From positions 62,001 through 126,000 of the forward strand of contig NZ_FPAT01000005.1 in NCBI RefSeq assembly GCF_900116555.1: DNA of 64,000 nucleotides, in the 5' to 3' direction. The notes below the pieces were generated by a model. It worked only from the letters and a program-made list of their open reading frames with translations. It searched no databases and had not been told where the DNA came from. Numbering within the stretch: the first letter of the stretch is position 1; each line of letters starts with the position of its first letter. This document shows positions 26,537 through 33,939 of the stretch, piece by piece. This DNA comes from Actinopolyspora lacussalsi subsp. righensis (GTDB lineage: Bacteria; Actinomycetota; Actinomycetes; Mycobacteriales; Pseudonocardiaceae). Position numbers and translations under genes: made by a program.

Positions 26537-26542
26537 AGCTTA
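26537..26542 (-). promoter_or_regulatory. -10 box of uvrB (leaderless)
   Basis: On the minus strand TAAGCT is followed by 6 nt and the GTG start of uvrB, matching the actinobacterial TANNNT leaderless pattern. It faces the divergent DUF402 promoter 72 bp away. Confidence 0.5.
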
Positions 26543-26614
26543 CGGGGCCGGTACGACATCACGCCGCCGACTGCGGATCGCGCTCGGATGCGGACAGCGA
26601 GCCCTCTCAACTCG

Positions 26615-26620
26615 TAGAGT
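26615..26620 (+). promoter_or_regulatory. -10 box of the first DUF402 gene (leaderless)
   Basis: TAGAGT is followed by 6 nt and GTG at 26627. No ribosome binding site is present, which supports a leaderless transcript and fixes the start codon. Confidence 0.6.
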
Positions 26621-26626
26621 GGCACC

Positions 26627-27178
26627 GTGACGACGCAACGGGAGATCGCCGCGGACCTCGGGTTGCCGATTCATCCCCCGAAGGTGGAGATTTTCGATCT
26701 GACCGATCGGACGAACACCGACGCCAAACAGCGGGTGCGCCGGGTGGACGAGTACCGGGCGGAACCGTTCGGGCTCTACATGGCACGTCCCATGATCGAC
26801 CACCCCGAGCTGGACTACCTCGAGTCCTGGCTGCTGCCCGACCTGGATCTGCGGATCAGTGACTACCGGCGGAGGCCGGGGCACGACAGGGAACAGGACT
26901 TCTACGTCGACATAGCGCGGATCGAGCCGGGCGAGCACCGCTGGCGCACCGTCGACCTGTACCTGGACGTCGCCGTCAGGCAACGGCAGGACGCGCGGGT
27001 GCTGGACAGCGACGAGTTCGTCACCGCGCTGCGGGCGGAGCTGTTGGACGACGAGACCGCGCGGCGCGCGATGGACACCACCCACCGGGTGGTGGACGGG
27101 CTGGCCCGGCACGAGTACGACCTGCCCGCGTGGTTGCACACCCTCGGTGTCGAGCTGAGCTGGCGGCGCACCGGTTGA
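26627..27178 (+). CDS. DUF402 domain protein
   Basis: This 183-aa protein belongs to the DUF402 (FomD/ribonuclease FAU-1-like) group. The typical pattern is visible: two paired beta strands with ESWLLPDLDLRISDY, then VDLYLDVAVRQ, the acidic VLDSDEFVTAL and a C-terminal helix. Characterised relatives hydrolyse nucleotide-linked phosphodiesters or nucleoside phosphates with bound metal. The conserved acidic residues D and E in DLYLDV and DSDEF could be such ligands. It is transcribed divergently from uvrB with only 96 bp between them, and a related protein follows 163 bp later. A specific substrate is unknown. Confidence 0.8.
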   Translation: MTTQREIAADLGLPIHPPKVEIFDLTDRTNTDAKQRVRRVDEYRAEPFGLYMARPMIDHPELDYLESWLLPDLDLRISDYRRRPGHDREQDFYVDIARIEPGEHRWRTVDLYLDVAVRQRQDARVLDSDEFVTALRAELLDDETARRAMDTTHRVVDGLARHEYDLPAWLHTLGVELSWRRTG

Positions 27179-27328
27179 CCGAGCTCGGGGGCGGCAACAC
27201 GTATCCAGCCCTCGGAACAACCGCCGAATCTCGCGATCCGTCGAACGAGATCCGAACGTGACGTCTACAACACTCAAAAGTTACGTAACGGATTCATATT
27301 GTTGATCATTTCACAGTTTCCGCGCGGC

Positions 27329-27334
27329 TAGGGT
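27329..27334 (+). promoter_or_regulatory. -10 box of the second DUF402-like gene (leaderless)
   Basis: TAGGGT is followed by 7 nt and GTG at 27342. The region just upstream (27270-27310) is unusually AT-rich, which fits a promoter. Confidence 0.55.
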
Positions 27335-27341
27335 CGAGTTC

Positions 27342-27848
27342 GTGGGTTCGGTGATCACTCCTCAACACGTTGAAGTCGTCGATGTCGCCAGTGGGCAGCG
27401 GCACCTGGGCTCCGGGATCACCCAGCAGCTTGACGACTGCCATCTCGAGCGGTGGGGGTTGTGCCTGGAACGCAGCACACCCGACGACCCCGTGCACGGC
27501 AGAGAGGTGACCTGGTTACTGCCCGACCTCGGGCTGCGGCTGACGCGCTATCGCCCCCGCAGCAGACACGCCCGTCCGGACGGCAGCCTGCTGACAGCGG
27601 CCCGGATCGACCGGGACGCGCGTTCCTGGATCACGACGGATCTGCTGCTGGGGCTGGAAGTGCCCGAGCACGGGGCCGCACGAATCGTCAAGTCCGAGGA
27701 ATTCGCCGCCGCGGTCAGCGACGGGATGCTCACCCTGGAGGAAGCCGATCTGGCGGTGTGCACGGTGCACCGGATCTACGAGGAGATCCGGCTACACCGG
27801 GATGTCGAACAGTGGTTGGCCTACCGCGGCGTGTTCACCGCTTGGTAG
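27342..27848 (+). CDS. DUF402-like protein, tandem paralogue
   Basis: The 168-aa protein aligns with the gene before it: VTWLLPDLGLRLTRY matches ESWLLPDLDLRISDY, and the ITTDLLLGLEV and VKSEEFAAAV segments match its beta strand and acidic helix. It is therefore a diverged DUF402 paralogue. The acidic positions are partly changed: the metal-binding VLDSDEF becomes IVKSEEF, and DLYLDV becomes DLLLGL. It may thus have lost or altered activity. It has its own leaderless promoter, so it is not simply co-transcribed. Confidence 0.7.
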   Translation: MGSVITPQHVEVVDVASGQRHLGSGITQQLDDCHLERWGLCLERSTPDDPVHGREVTWLLPDLGLRLTRYRPRSRHARPDGSLLTAARIDRDARSWITTDLLLGLEVPEHGAARIVKSEEFAAAVSDGMLTLEEADLAVCTVHRIYEEIRLHRDVEQWLAYRGVFTAW

Positions 27849-27953
27849 CCGGAACAGCGCTCGGGCGGGCGCCCCGGAACCGATCGAGCCAGTTGAAAAC
27901 CCCGTGCGGAGCTCGGCTGCCCGTCGACACGCTCCCGGAAGGGGCCGGACGAC

Positions 27954-29153
27954 TCACCACGGCGGCGGCTGCCATCCGGTCTCGGATGCCCACCGCTCCG
28001 CGCGGGGCAGCGCCCGCTCGAACCAGGGCCGCTTTGCCTCGATGTAGCGACGCGTATCGGGATCGGAACCGAACCGGGCCGCGAGGTCGCGTTTGATCGA
28101 GGCGTACTCCCGCCGAGCCCCGTCATCGGCGCGGAGCCAGGCGGGAAGCAGCAGCGCGAGCCGCCAGTTGGCCGCCCCCGCGACCCGCAGGTACAGCTTC
28201 GCTCGCAGTCCCGGGTCGGCGGAGACGTGCGTGCGATCGGGCCACTGTTCCGGATCCGGCTGAGGGTGGTGCGCCTCGTCCGTGTCCGCTCCGGGCAGTA
28301 GGGGCATCCCCGCTTCTGCCAACGGCTCGACGAGCGCTTCCGCCTCGGCGAGACTCCGCACGGTGAGCTGTAGATCGATCACGTCATTGGCGGGCAGGCC
28401 GGGCACCGAGGTCGAACCGATGTGATCCACGCGGAGCGCGGAATCACCGGCGGCCTTGGAGATTCTTGCCAGCAGCCTGCTCGCCCGGCGCGGCCATTCC
28501 GGGTCCGGCTCGACGATTCGGGGCCCGTTGAGCGGTAGGGGGTTACGGGAGCGGATGTTGGCCTCGAAGGGCACGAGCCGCTCCCGCCAGAGCTCGTCCA
28601 CGCTCGACCGGATCCGGTCCAACTCGGCACCGTTGTCCAGCCAGATGTCGGCAGCGTCCCTGCGCTGCGCTTCGCTCGCCTGCGCCCCGATACGTGCCCT
28701 GGCGTCCTCCTCGGGCAGTCCGCGGTCGACGAGCCGCCGCACTCGCTGCTCCACCGGAGCGTCGACGACGATCACGAGGTGGTAATCGGCCTGGTAACCG
28801 TTCTCCACGAGCAGCGGGACGTCGTGGACCACGATGGCATCGGAACCGGCTTCGGTCATCAGCTCGGCGGTTCGTGCGGCGACTCTGGGGTGGACGATGC
28901 CGTTGAGGTCGCTCCTGGCCGACTCGTCGGCGAAGACGAGGCGTGCCATGGCGGCGCGATCCAGCGCGCCGTCGGCATCCAGTACCTCGGGGCCGAAACG
29001 GGCGGATATCTCGGCCAACCCGTCGGTTCCGACGGCGACCACTTCCCGGGAGATCCGGTCCGCGTCGATGACGCGAGCGCCGTGTTCGGCCAACCGGTCG
29101 GCGACCGTCGACTTGCCCGAACCGATTCCTCCGGTGAGACCAAGGCGCAACAT
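27954..29153 (-). CDS. coaE: Dephospho-CoA kinase fused to a GrpB/UPF0157 domain
   Basis: This 399-aa protein has an N-terminal dephospho-CoA kinase with the P-loop GLTGGIGSGKS, the DADRISREV segment and the lid with R-rich helices (residues 1-200), which completes CoA synthesis. A C-terminal GrpB domain follows (about 225-395), with the nucleotidyltransferase-like pattern HIGSTSVPGLPANDVIDL. This CoaE-GrpB fusion is known from mycobacteria and relatives, where the second domain may help folding or regulate activity. The ATG at 29153 gives the usual MLRLGLTGG start; another ATG three codons earlier is possible. It lies next to rpsA as in Mycobacterium. Confidence 0.95.
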   Translation of the reverse strand: MLRLGLTGGIGSGKSTVADRLAEHGARVIDADRISREVVAVGTDGLAEISARFGPEVLDADGALDRAAMARLVFADESARSDLNGIVHPRVAARTAELMTEAGSDAIVVHDVPLLVENGYQADYHLVIVVDAPVEQRVRRLVDRGLPEEDARARIGAQASEAQRRDAADIWLDNGAELDRIRSSVDELWRERLVPFEANIRSRNPLPLNGPRIVEPDPEWPRRASRLLARISKAAGDSALRVDHIGSTSVPGLPANDVIDLQLTVRSLAEAEALVEPLAEAGMPLLPGADTDEAHHPQPDPEQWPDRTHVSADPGLRAKLYLRVAGAANWRLALLLPAWLRADDGARREYASIKRDLAARFGSDPDTRRYIEAKRPWFERALPRAERWASETGWQPPPW

Positions 29154-29238
29154 CGGCTTCATCCTGCCAGGCGGTTCAGGCCGTGCCGAAGCGGTCCGCC
29201 GCGCGGTGGAGCGAGCCGACCGGGCGAACGACGAAAAA

Positions 29239-29273
29239 CGGCCCCGCCCCTGCTCGCGGCAGGGACGGGGCCG
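29239..29273 (-). terminator. Intrinsic terminator of rpsA
   Basis: On the minus strand a 15-bp stem (CGGCCCCGTCCCTGC pairing with its near complement) is followed directly by TTTTTCGT. It lies 36 nt after the rpsA stop and before coaE. Confidence 0.85.
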
Positions 29274-29308
29274 TCGACGGTTTCAGCCGTTCACCGCCGA
29301 ACTAGCGG

Positions 29309-30811
29309 TCACGCGCCACCGGAGAGCTTCTCGCGGAGAGCGGCCAGCTGAGCGTCACTGGCCATCGCACTCGGCTCCTGCTCTTCCTCCTCGGCGGGAG
29401 CGGCGGAGGTGTAGTTGCCCTCCTGCTGCTGCTGTTCCTCCTCGCCACCGGCGGCAGCCGCGGCGGCGTCGGCCTCGGCGGCCTTGGCGACCTGGCGCAT
29501 GTGAGCCTCGTAGCGCTCGAGGGCCTCGGCGTACTGCCGCTCCCACTCCTCGCGCTGGGTCTCGTAGCCTTCGCGCCACTCCTGGGTCTCCGGGTCGAAG
29601 CCCTCGGGGTAGATGTAGTTGCCGTCGTTGTCGTACTCGGCGGCCATGCCGTACTGCGTCGGGTCGAAGTCCGAGTCCGGCGTGAAGCCCTCGTTGGCCT
29701 GCTTCAGCGACAGCGAGATGCGCCTGCGCTCCAGATCGATGTCGATGACCTTGACCATGACCTCGTCACCGACCTGCGCGACCTGCTCGGGAATGTCCAC
29801 GTGGCGCTCGGCCAGCTCGGAGATGTGGACCAGTCCCTCGATGCCCTCGTCGACGCGGACGAAAGCACCGAACGGCACGAGCTTGGTGACCTTGCCCGGC
29901 ACGATCTGACCGATCGCGTGCGTACGGGCGAACTGACGCCAGGGGTCCTCCTGCGTCGCCTTCAGCGACAGCGAGACCCGCTCCCGGTCCATGTCCACGT
30001 CGAGCACCTCGACGGTGACCTCCTGGCCGACCTCGACCACCTCGCTCGGGTGATCGATGTGCTTCCAGGAGAGCTCCGAGACGTGAACCAGTCCGTCGAC
30101 CCCACCCAGATCGACGAACGCACCGAAGTTGACGATGGAGGAAACGACGCCCTTGCGGACCTGGCCGTTCTGCAGCTGGTTGAGGAACTCACTGCGCACG
30201 GCCGACTGGGTCTGCTCCAGCCAGGCACGGCGGGAGAGCACGACGTTGTTGCGGTTCTTGTCCAGCTCGATGATCTTGGCTTCGAGCTCCCGGCCCACAT
30301 AGGGCTGCAGGTCGCGGACGCGCCGCATCTCCACCAACGAGGCGGGAAGGAAACCACGCAGGCCGATGTCGAGGATGAGACCACCCTTGACGACCTCGAT
30401 GACGGAGCCGCGCACGGGCTCGTCCTTCTCTTTGAGGTCCTCGATGGTGCCCCAGGCACGTTCGTACTGCGCGCGCTTCTTGGACAGGATCAGACGGCCT
30501 TCCTTGTCCTCCTTCTGCAGGACAAGAGCCTCGACAAAGTCGCCGACGGCCACGACCTCGGCGGGGTCGACATCGTGCTTGATGGAGAGCTCCCGGGAAG
30601 GGATGACCCCCTCGGTCTTGTAGCCGATGTCGAGCAGGACCTCGTCCTTGTCGACCTTGACGATAGTGCCTTCGACGATGTCGCCATCGTTGAAGTACTT
30701 GATGGTCTGGTCGACGGCGGCGAGGAAGTCCTCCTCCGTCCCGACGTCGTTCACTGCGACCTGCGGCTTGGTGGCGGCTGCAGTCGGGACGGTGGTGGTG
30801 TCGGTGGACAT
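29309..30811 (-). CDS. rpsA: 30S ribosomal protein S1
   Basis: The 500-aa protein has four S1 RNA-binding repeats between residues 38 and 360. Each carries the G..V.G.V..i..fGafvdlgg pattern (for example NFGAFVDLGGVDGLVHVSEL, exactly 20 residues). A long charged C-terminal tail includes an AAAAAAGGEEEQQQQEG low-complexity run. S1 binds mRNA during translation initiation. The four-domain form with a long tail is typical of actinobacteria, whose many leaderless genes depend less on S1. The ATG has a GGAGC site about 10 nt upstream. In mycobacteria the C-terminal tail has been discussed as the pyrazinoic acid site, which is contested. Confidence 0.97.
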   Translation of the reverse strand: MSTDTTTVPTAAATKPQVAVNDVGTEEDFLAAVDQTIKYFNDGDIVEGTIVKVDKDEVLLDIGYKTEGVIPSRELSIKHDVDPAEVVAVGDFVEALVLQKEDKEGRLILSKKRAQYERAWGTIEDLKEKDEPVRGSVIEVVKGGLILDIGLRGFLPASLVEMRRVRDLQPYVGRELEAKIIELDKNRNNVVLSRRAWLEQTQSAVRSEFLNQLQNGQVRKGVVSSIVNFGAFVDLGGVDGLVHVSELSWKHIDHPSEVVEVGQEVTVEVLDVDMDRERVSLSLKATQEDPWRQFARTHAIGQIVPGKVTKLVPFGAFVRVDEGIEGLVHISELAERHVDIPEQVAQVGDEVMVKVIDIDLERRRISLSLKQANEGFTPDSDFDPTQYGMAAEYDNDGNYIYPEGFDPETQEWREGYETQREEWERQYAEALERYEAHMRQVAKAAEADAAAAAAGGEEEQQQQEGNYTSAAPAEEEEQEPSAMASDAQLAALREKLSGGA

Positions 30812-31246
30812 CAGGTGGGTTGCTCCGGTACGGGTAGGTCGGTTGTCGAGTCTCTAGGTTCTCATGCACCCGGATCGGCTCCGCACGGACCACCCCCGCT
30901 ACCGCCGAGGCACCCCCCACGGAACGACGGGAACCGCCGTTGACCACACCGACGTTCCACTTCCGTCCGGAAGCCGCAGCTTCCGGCGGGAAGCAGCACG
31001 TGCGGTGGCTTCCCGCGCGGTGTTTTTCCGAGAATGACCGCTTTCGGAACGAATCCCGAAGGCGGACGGACCACGCGAAAACGGACTGTTCCGGCGCCGT
31101 GCGGTAACACGAGCCCTGACGGAGACAGACCCCTGGTGCGAGCGATAGCGTACCCGTCTCGGCGATCGTGGGGCAAATCGCCCGGCGGTTCCCGAAAGCG
31201 GTCGGCACCGGCACGCACCGCACACCACACGATTCCCAGGGAGGCG
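30812..31246. other. Divergent region between rpsA and the methyltransferase
   Basis: This 435-bp region must hold the rpsA promoter on the minus strand. On the plus strand it contains the clustered hairpins annotated at 30967-31026. No protein-coding frame with a ribosome site is seen. Confidence 0.5.
30967..31026 (+). promoter_or_regulatory. Attenuator-like set of mutually exclusive hairpins
   Basis: Four arms occur in order: A CCGGAAGC (30967), B GCTTCCGG (30979), C GGGAAGC (30988) and D GCTTCCC (31008). A pairs with B, B can instead pair with C, and C pairs with D. The C:D hairpin is followed 7 nt later by TTTTT. This is the layout of a transcription attenuator upstream of the methyltransferase gene. 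No sensor element or leader peptide is recognised, and the arms are short. Confidence 0.35.
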
Positions 31247-32119
31247 ATGGTGACCAATCCCGCACCCGATCCGACGGGGCAGGCGGCGGAGTCCCAGCAC
31301 AGCAACGCCGAGAGGATTCTCGGGACGATCGGGGTGGCCAACCGCGCGGCCGGGGCTACGGAGTCCCGTTCGGCGAGCAGAATGTGGTGGGACGCCGACG
31401 CGGACGACTACCAGGCCGAACACGGTCCGTTCCTGGGCGACGCGGAGTTCGTGTGGTGCCCGGAACGACTCAGGGAACGCGAGGCGCGCCTCCTCGGCGA
31501 CGTCGAGGGTTCGCACGTACTGGAGGTCGGCTGCGGAGCGGCGTCCTGCTCCCGCTGGTTGGCCGCCCGGGGAGCACGACCGGTGGGGCTCGACATCTCC
31601 GGCGGCATGCTCGGGCACGCCCTCGCGGGCAACGAGCGCAGCGGGATCCACGTCCCGGTGGTGCAGGCCAGTGCCGACATGCTGCCCTTCGCGTCCGACT
31701 CGTTCGACATCGCCTGCTCCGCGTTCGGCGGCGTGCCGTTCGTGGCGGATTCGGGAGCCGTCATGCGTGAGGTGGCGCGCACGCTGCGCCCCGGGGGACT
31801 GTGGGTGTTCGCGGTGACGCACCCGATTCGCTGGGTGTTCCCGGACGACCCCGGTCCGGACGGGCTCACCGCCGTCGGCTCCTACTTCGACCGCAGCCCC
31901 TACGTGGAGATAAACGGCACCGGCAGGGCCACCTATGTCGAGCACCATCGAACCCTGGGCGACTACATCACCCAGCTCGACGACGCGGGGTTCCGGCTCC
32001 GCGGCCTCGTCGAACCGGAATGGCCCGACGATCTCACCGAGACCTGGGGGCAGTGGAGTCCGCTGCGCGGCAGAACCCTGCCCGGAACCGCGATCTTTAG
32101 GTGCGAGCTCGTGGCATAA
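31247..32119 (+). CDS. Class I SAM-dependent methyltransferase
   Basis: The 290-aa protein has the Rossmann-type methyltransferase motifs: VLEVGCGAASCSRWLA (motif I), GLDISGGML (motif II), SADMLPFASDSFD (motif III) and LRPGGLWVF (post III). The first about 60 residues contain WWDADADDYQAEHG, a feature shared with actinobacterial UbiE/ArsM-like methyltransferases. The acceptor substrate cannot be told. The ATG at 31247 has a GGGAGG site. It lies upstream of a GNAT gene with a 93-bp gap on the same strand, so the two may form an operon. Confidence 0.85.
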   Translation: MVTNPAPDPTGQAAESQHSNAERILGTIGVANRAAGATESRSASRMWWDADADDYQAEHGPFLGDAEFVWCPERLREREARLLGDVEGSHVLEVGCGAASCSRWLAARGARPVGLDISGGMLGHALAGNERSGIHVPVVQASADMLPFASDSFDIACSAFGGVPFVADSGAVMREVARTLRPGGLWVFAVTHPIRWVFPDDPGPDGLTAVGSYFDRSPYVEINGTGRATYVEHHRTLGDYITQLDDAGFRLRGLVEPEWPDDLTETWGQWSPLRGRTLPGTAIFRCELVA

Positions 32120-32212
32120 CGACCGAGCCGACGTCGCCCGCCGCACCGGTGTTTCCCCACCGGACCACGGCACACAACCACCGGAACCTCACGAAGGAAG
32201 CGCAGCAGGGTC

Positions 32213-33190
32213 GTGACCAGCGCTCAGGAACTACTGGAAATTCAGCAGGCGAGGTTTCGCCGGTTGGATCCGGCACTGCCGGAGGCCTACCCGCTACCGC
32301 GCGGCGGTGAACCGGTGATGGCCCGGTTGCGCGGTGGTGAACCGGTGGCGGGACTGACAGCACACACCACCCAACCACCGGGCTCGCTGGCGAGCCTGTG
32401 GTCGACCACCGAGACCTACGAGCTGTTCCCACTGCTGGGAGATGCCCCGGGCGAGGGCATGGACGCACTGCTGCACGCGCTGCGACGGCAGCTCGGCGAG
32501 CTGGGGGCACCGGAGCACGACTCCTCCTGCCTGGTCACCTGGCCCAGCGGGGACGTGGCGGCGACTCGCGCCCTGCTGGATCACGGCTTCGTCCCCTTGT
32601 CGTGCCTCGCGATACGAACGCCCGTGGCTACAGTAGATACGAAACTGTCTGGTACCGTAAAAATGCGCCGGGCGGAGCCTGCCGACGTGGACAGTGTGGT
32701 GGAGCTGGCGATGGCCGAACTCGAATACGCCGCCCTCGTCGGTGCCTCCGTTCCGCGCTCCGGCGCGGCCGGACTCAAGCGCGACGCCGTGTCGGTCCGA
32801 CTGCGCGCGAAGAGCGGACCACGCGGGATTCGCCGCGCGGACGGCGCGCCGTCCGGCGACCCGGTCTGGTTGGCCGAACGGGACGGAAACCCGGTCGGAC
32901 TGGCCGAGTGCGGCTGGGTCGACGCGGACAACCAGCACAGTGGACACCGGCTCGGCAACGGGCTCTGGGGTTACGTCAACTGCCTCTCGGTACGCGAGGA
33001 GGAGCGGGGCACCGGCATCGGGCGAGAACTGATGTCGTTGGTCCACGACGACTTCGCCGCCGCGGGTGCGGTGGGCAGCTATCTCTACTACAACCCGGCG
33101 AACCCGTTGTCCCCGGTGTTCTGGCACCGCAGGGGCTATCGCCCGCTGTGGACACTCTGGGAGATCAGACCGGCAACCGCGCTTCGCTGA
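32213..33190 (+). CDS. GNAT-family acetyltransferase
   Basis: This 325-aa protein has a C-terminal GNAT domain (about residues 145-320). It contains LSVREEERGTGIGRELM (acetyl-CoA loop RGTGIGRE) and YLYYNPANPLSPVFWHRRGYRPLW, quoted as the last beta strand and helix. The N-terminal 140 residues resemble a degenerate second GNAT-like module. The start is GTG with a weak upstream AGGAAG, so the exact start is less sure. The target is unknown. It is followed 49 bp later by an ABC-like ATPase and membrane protein pair. Confidence 0.78.
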   Translation: MTSAQELLEIQQARFRRLDPALPEAYPLPRGGEPVMARLRGGEPVAGLTAHTTQPPGSLASLWSTTETYELFPLLGDAPGEGMDALLHALRRQLGELGAPEHDSSCLVTWPSGDVAATRALLDHGFVPLSCLAIRTPVATVDTKLSGTVKMRRAEPADVDSVVELAMAELEYAALVGASVPRSGAAGLKRDAVSVRLRAKSGPRGIRRADGAPSGDPVWLAERDGNPVGLAECGWVDADNQHSGHRLGNGLWGYVNCLSVREEERGTGIGRELMSLVHDDFAAAGAVGSYLYYNPANPLSPVFWHRRGYRPLWTLWEIRPATALR

Positions 33191-33239
33191 GAGCCGCGGC
33201 GAGGGGTGCCGGTCGCTGACGCGAAAGGCACGCCGAGTC

Positions 33240-33929
33240 GTGGAAATCCTCGCAGCGGGCGCCGGAGTCACCGGGCCACACGGGACACTGCTCGAACCGA
33301 CCTCCCTACGGGCATCGTCGGGAGAACTGCTGCTGGTGTCAGGACCGCCGAGATCCGGGCGCACCGCACTGGCCCTGCTGCTCGCGGGCAGACTCCGCCC
33401 CGACTCGGGAACCGTGCTCCGGAACGGGCGCCGGGCCCCCGCCGAGCTGCGCGAAACCGTGGCCGTCGTCGACGCGCCCGGTGTCACCGAGCCGGAAGGC
33501 AGTGTCCAGCTGCGCGATGTGGTCGCCGAAGGTCTCGGGATAGCCGGACGGCGTTTCGGCGGACGGGCGGTACGCGACTGGCTCGCGGAACGCGGTCTGC
33601 GACAGCAGGCCGGCCTGAGATTCGAACGGATCACCCCGCACTGCCGCACGCGGCTGCTGCTGGACCTGGCTCGCGAGGCTCGTGGCGTCGAGGCACTCGT
33701 GCTCGACTGCCCGGACCGGCACGGCGGCGAGGCGGTCCGCTGGTACAGCGCCGCGCAGGAGGCCGCCTCCCAGGGATACGCCGTCGTCGCGCTGTGCTCA
33801 CCGCACACCGCCACCGAGCTCAACCACCTCCCCGCGCGTATCGGCACGGACAACGACGAGCCGGCGTCACCGCCGCGAACCGAACCGTCCGCCGATTCAG
33901 CCCCGCCCGCCGACTCCGGCTCGTTTTGA
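33240..33929 (+). CDS. Degenerate ABC-type ATPase paired with a YhgE/Pip protein
   Basis: The 229-aa protein has an ABC-like N-terminus with a Walker A variant (SGPPRSGRT, where Arg replaces the Lys before the final Thr) and the RLRPDSGTVLRNG strand of ABC ATPases. The signature motif is not recognisable, and the Walker B-like ALVLDCPD has Cys in place of the catalytic Glu. ATP hydrolysis is therefore doubtful; it may be a regulatory or structural subunit. The start is GTG. The C-terminal 30 residues are Pro/Ser-rich and disordered. It ends 10 nt before the large membrane protein, so they are translationally linked. Confidence 0.75.
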   Translation: MEILAAGAGVTGPHGTLLEPTSLRASSGELLLVSGPPRSGRTALALLLAGRLRPDSGTVLRNGRRAPAELRETVAVVDAPGVTEPEGSVQLRDVVAEGLGIAGRRFGGRAVRDWLAERGLRQQAGLRFERITPHCRTRLLLDLAREARGVEALVLDCPDRHGGEAVRWYSAAQEAASQGYAVVALCSPHTATELNHLPARIGTDNDEPASPPRTEPSADSAPPADSGSF

Positions 33930-33939
33930 GGAAATCAGC

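Noticed and set aside
25142-26617. 491-codon plus-strand frame over uvrB
   Set aside because: It is antisense to uvrB and shows the typical His/Val/Asp-rich shadow composition.
29501-30943. 480-codon plus-strand frame over rpsA
   Set aside because: It is antisense to rpsA and consists largely of Leu/Val/Asp/His repeats that follow from S1-domain codons.
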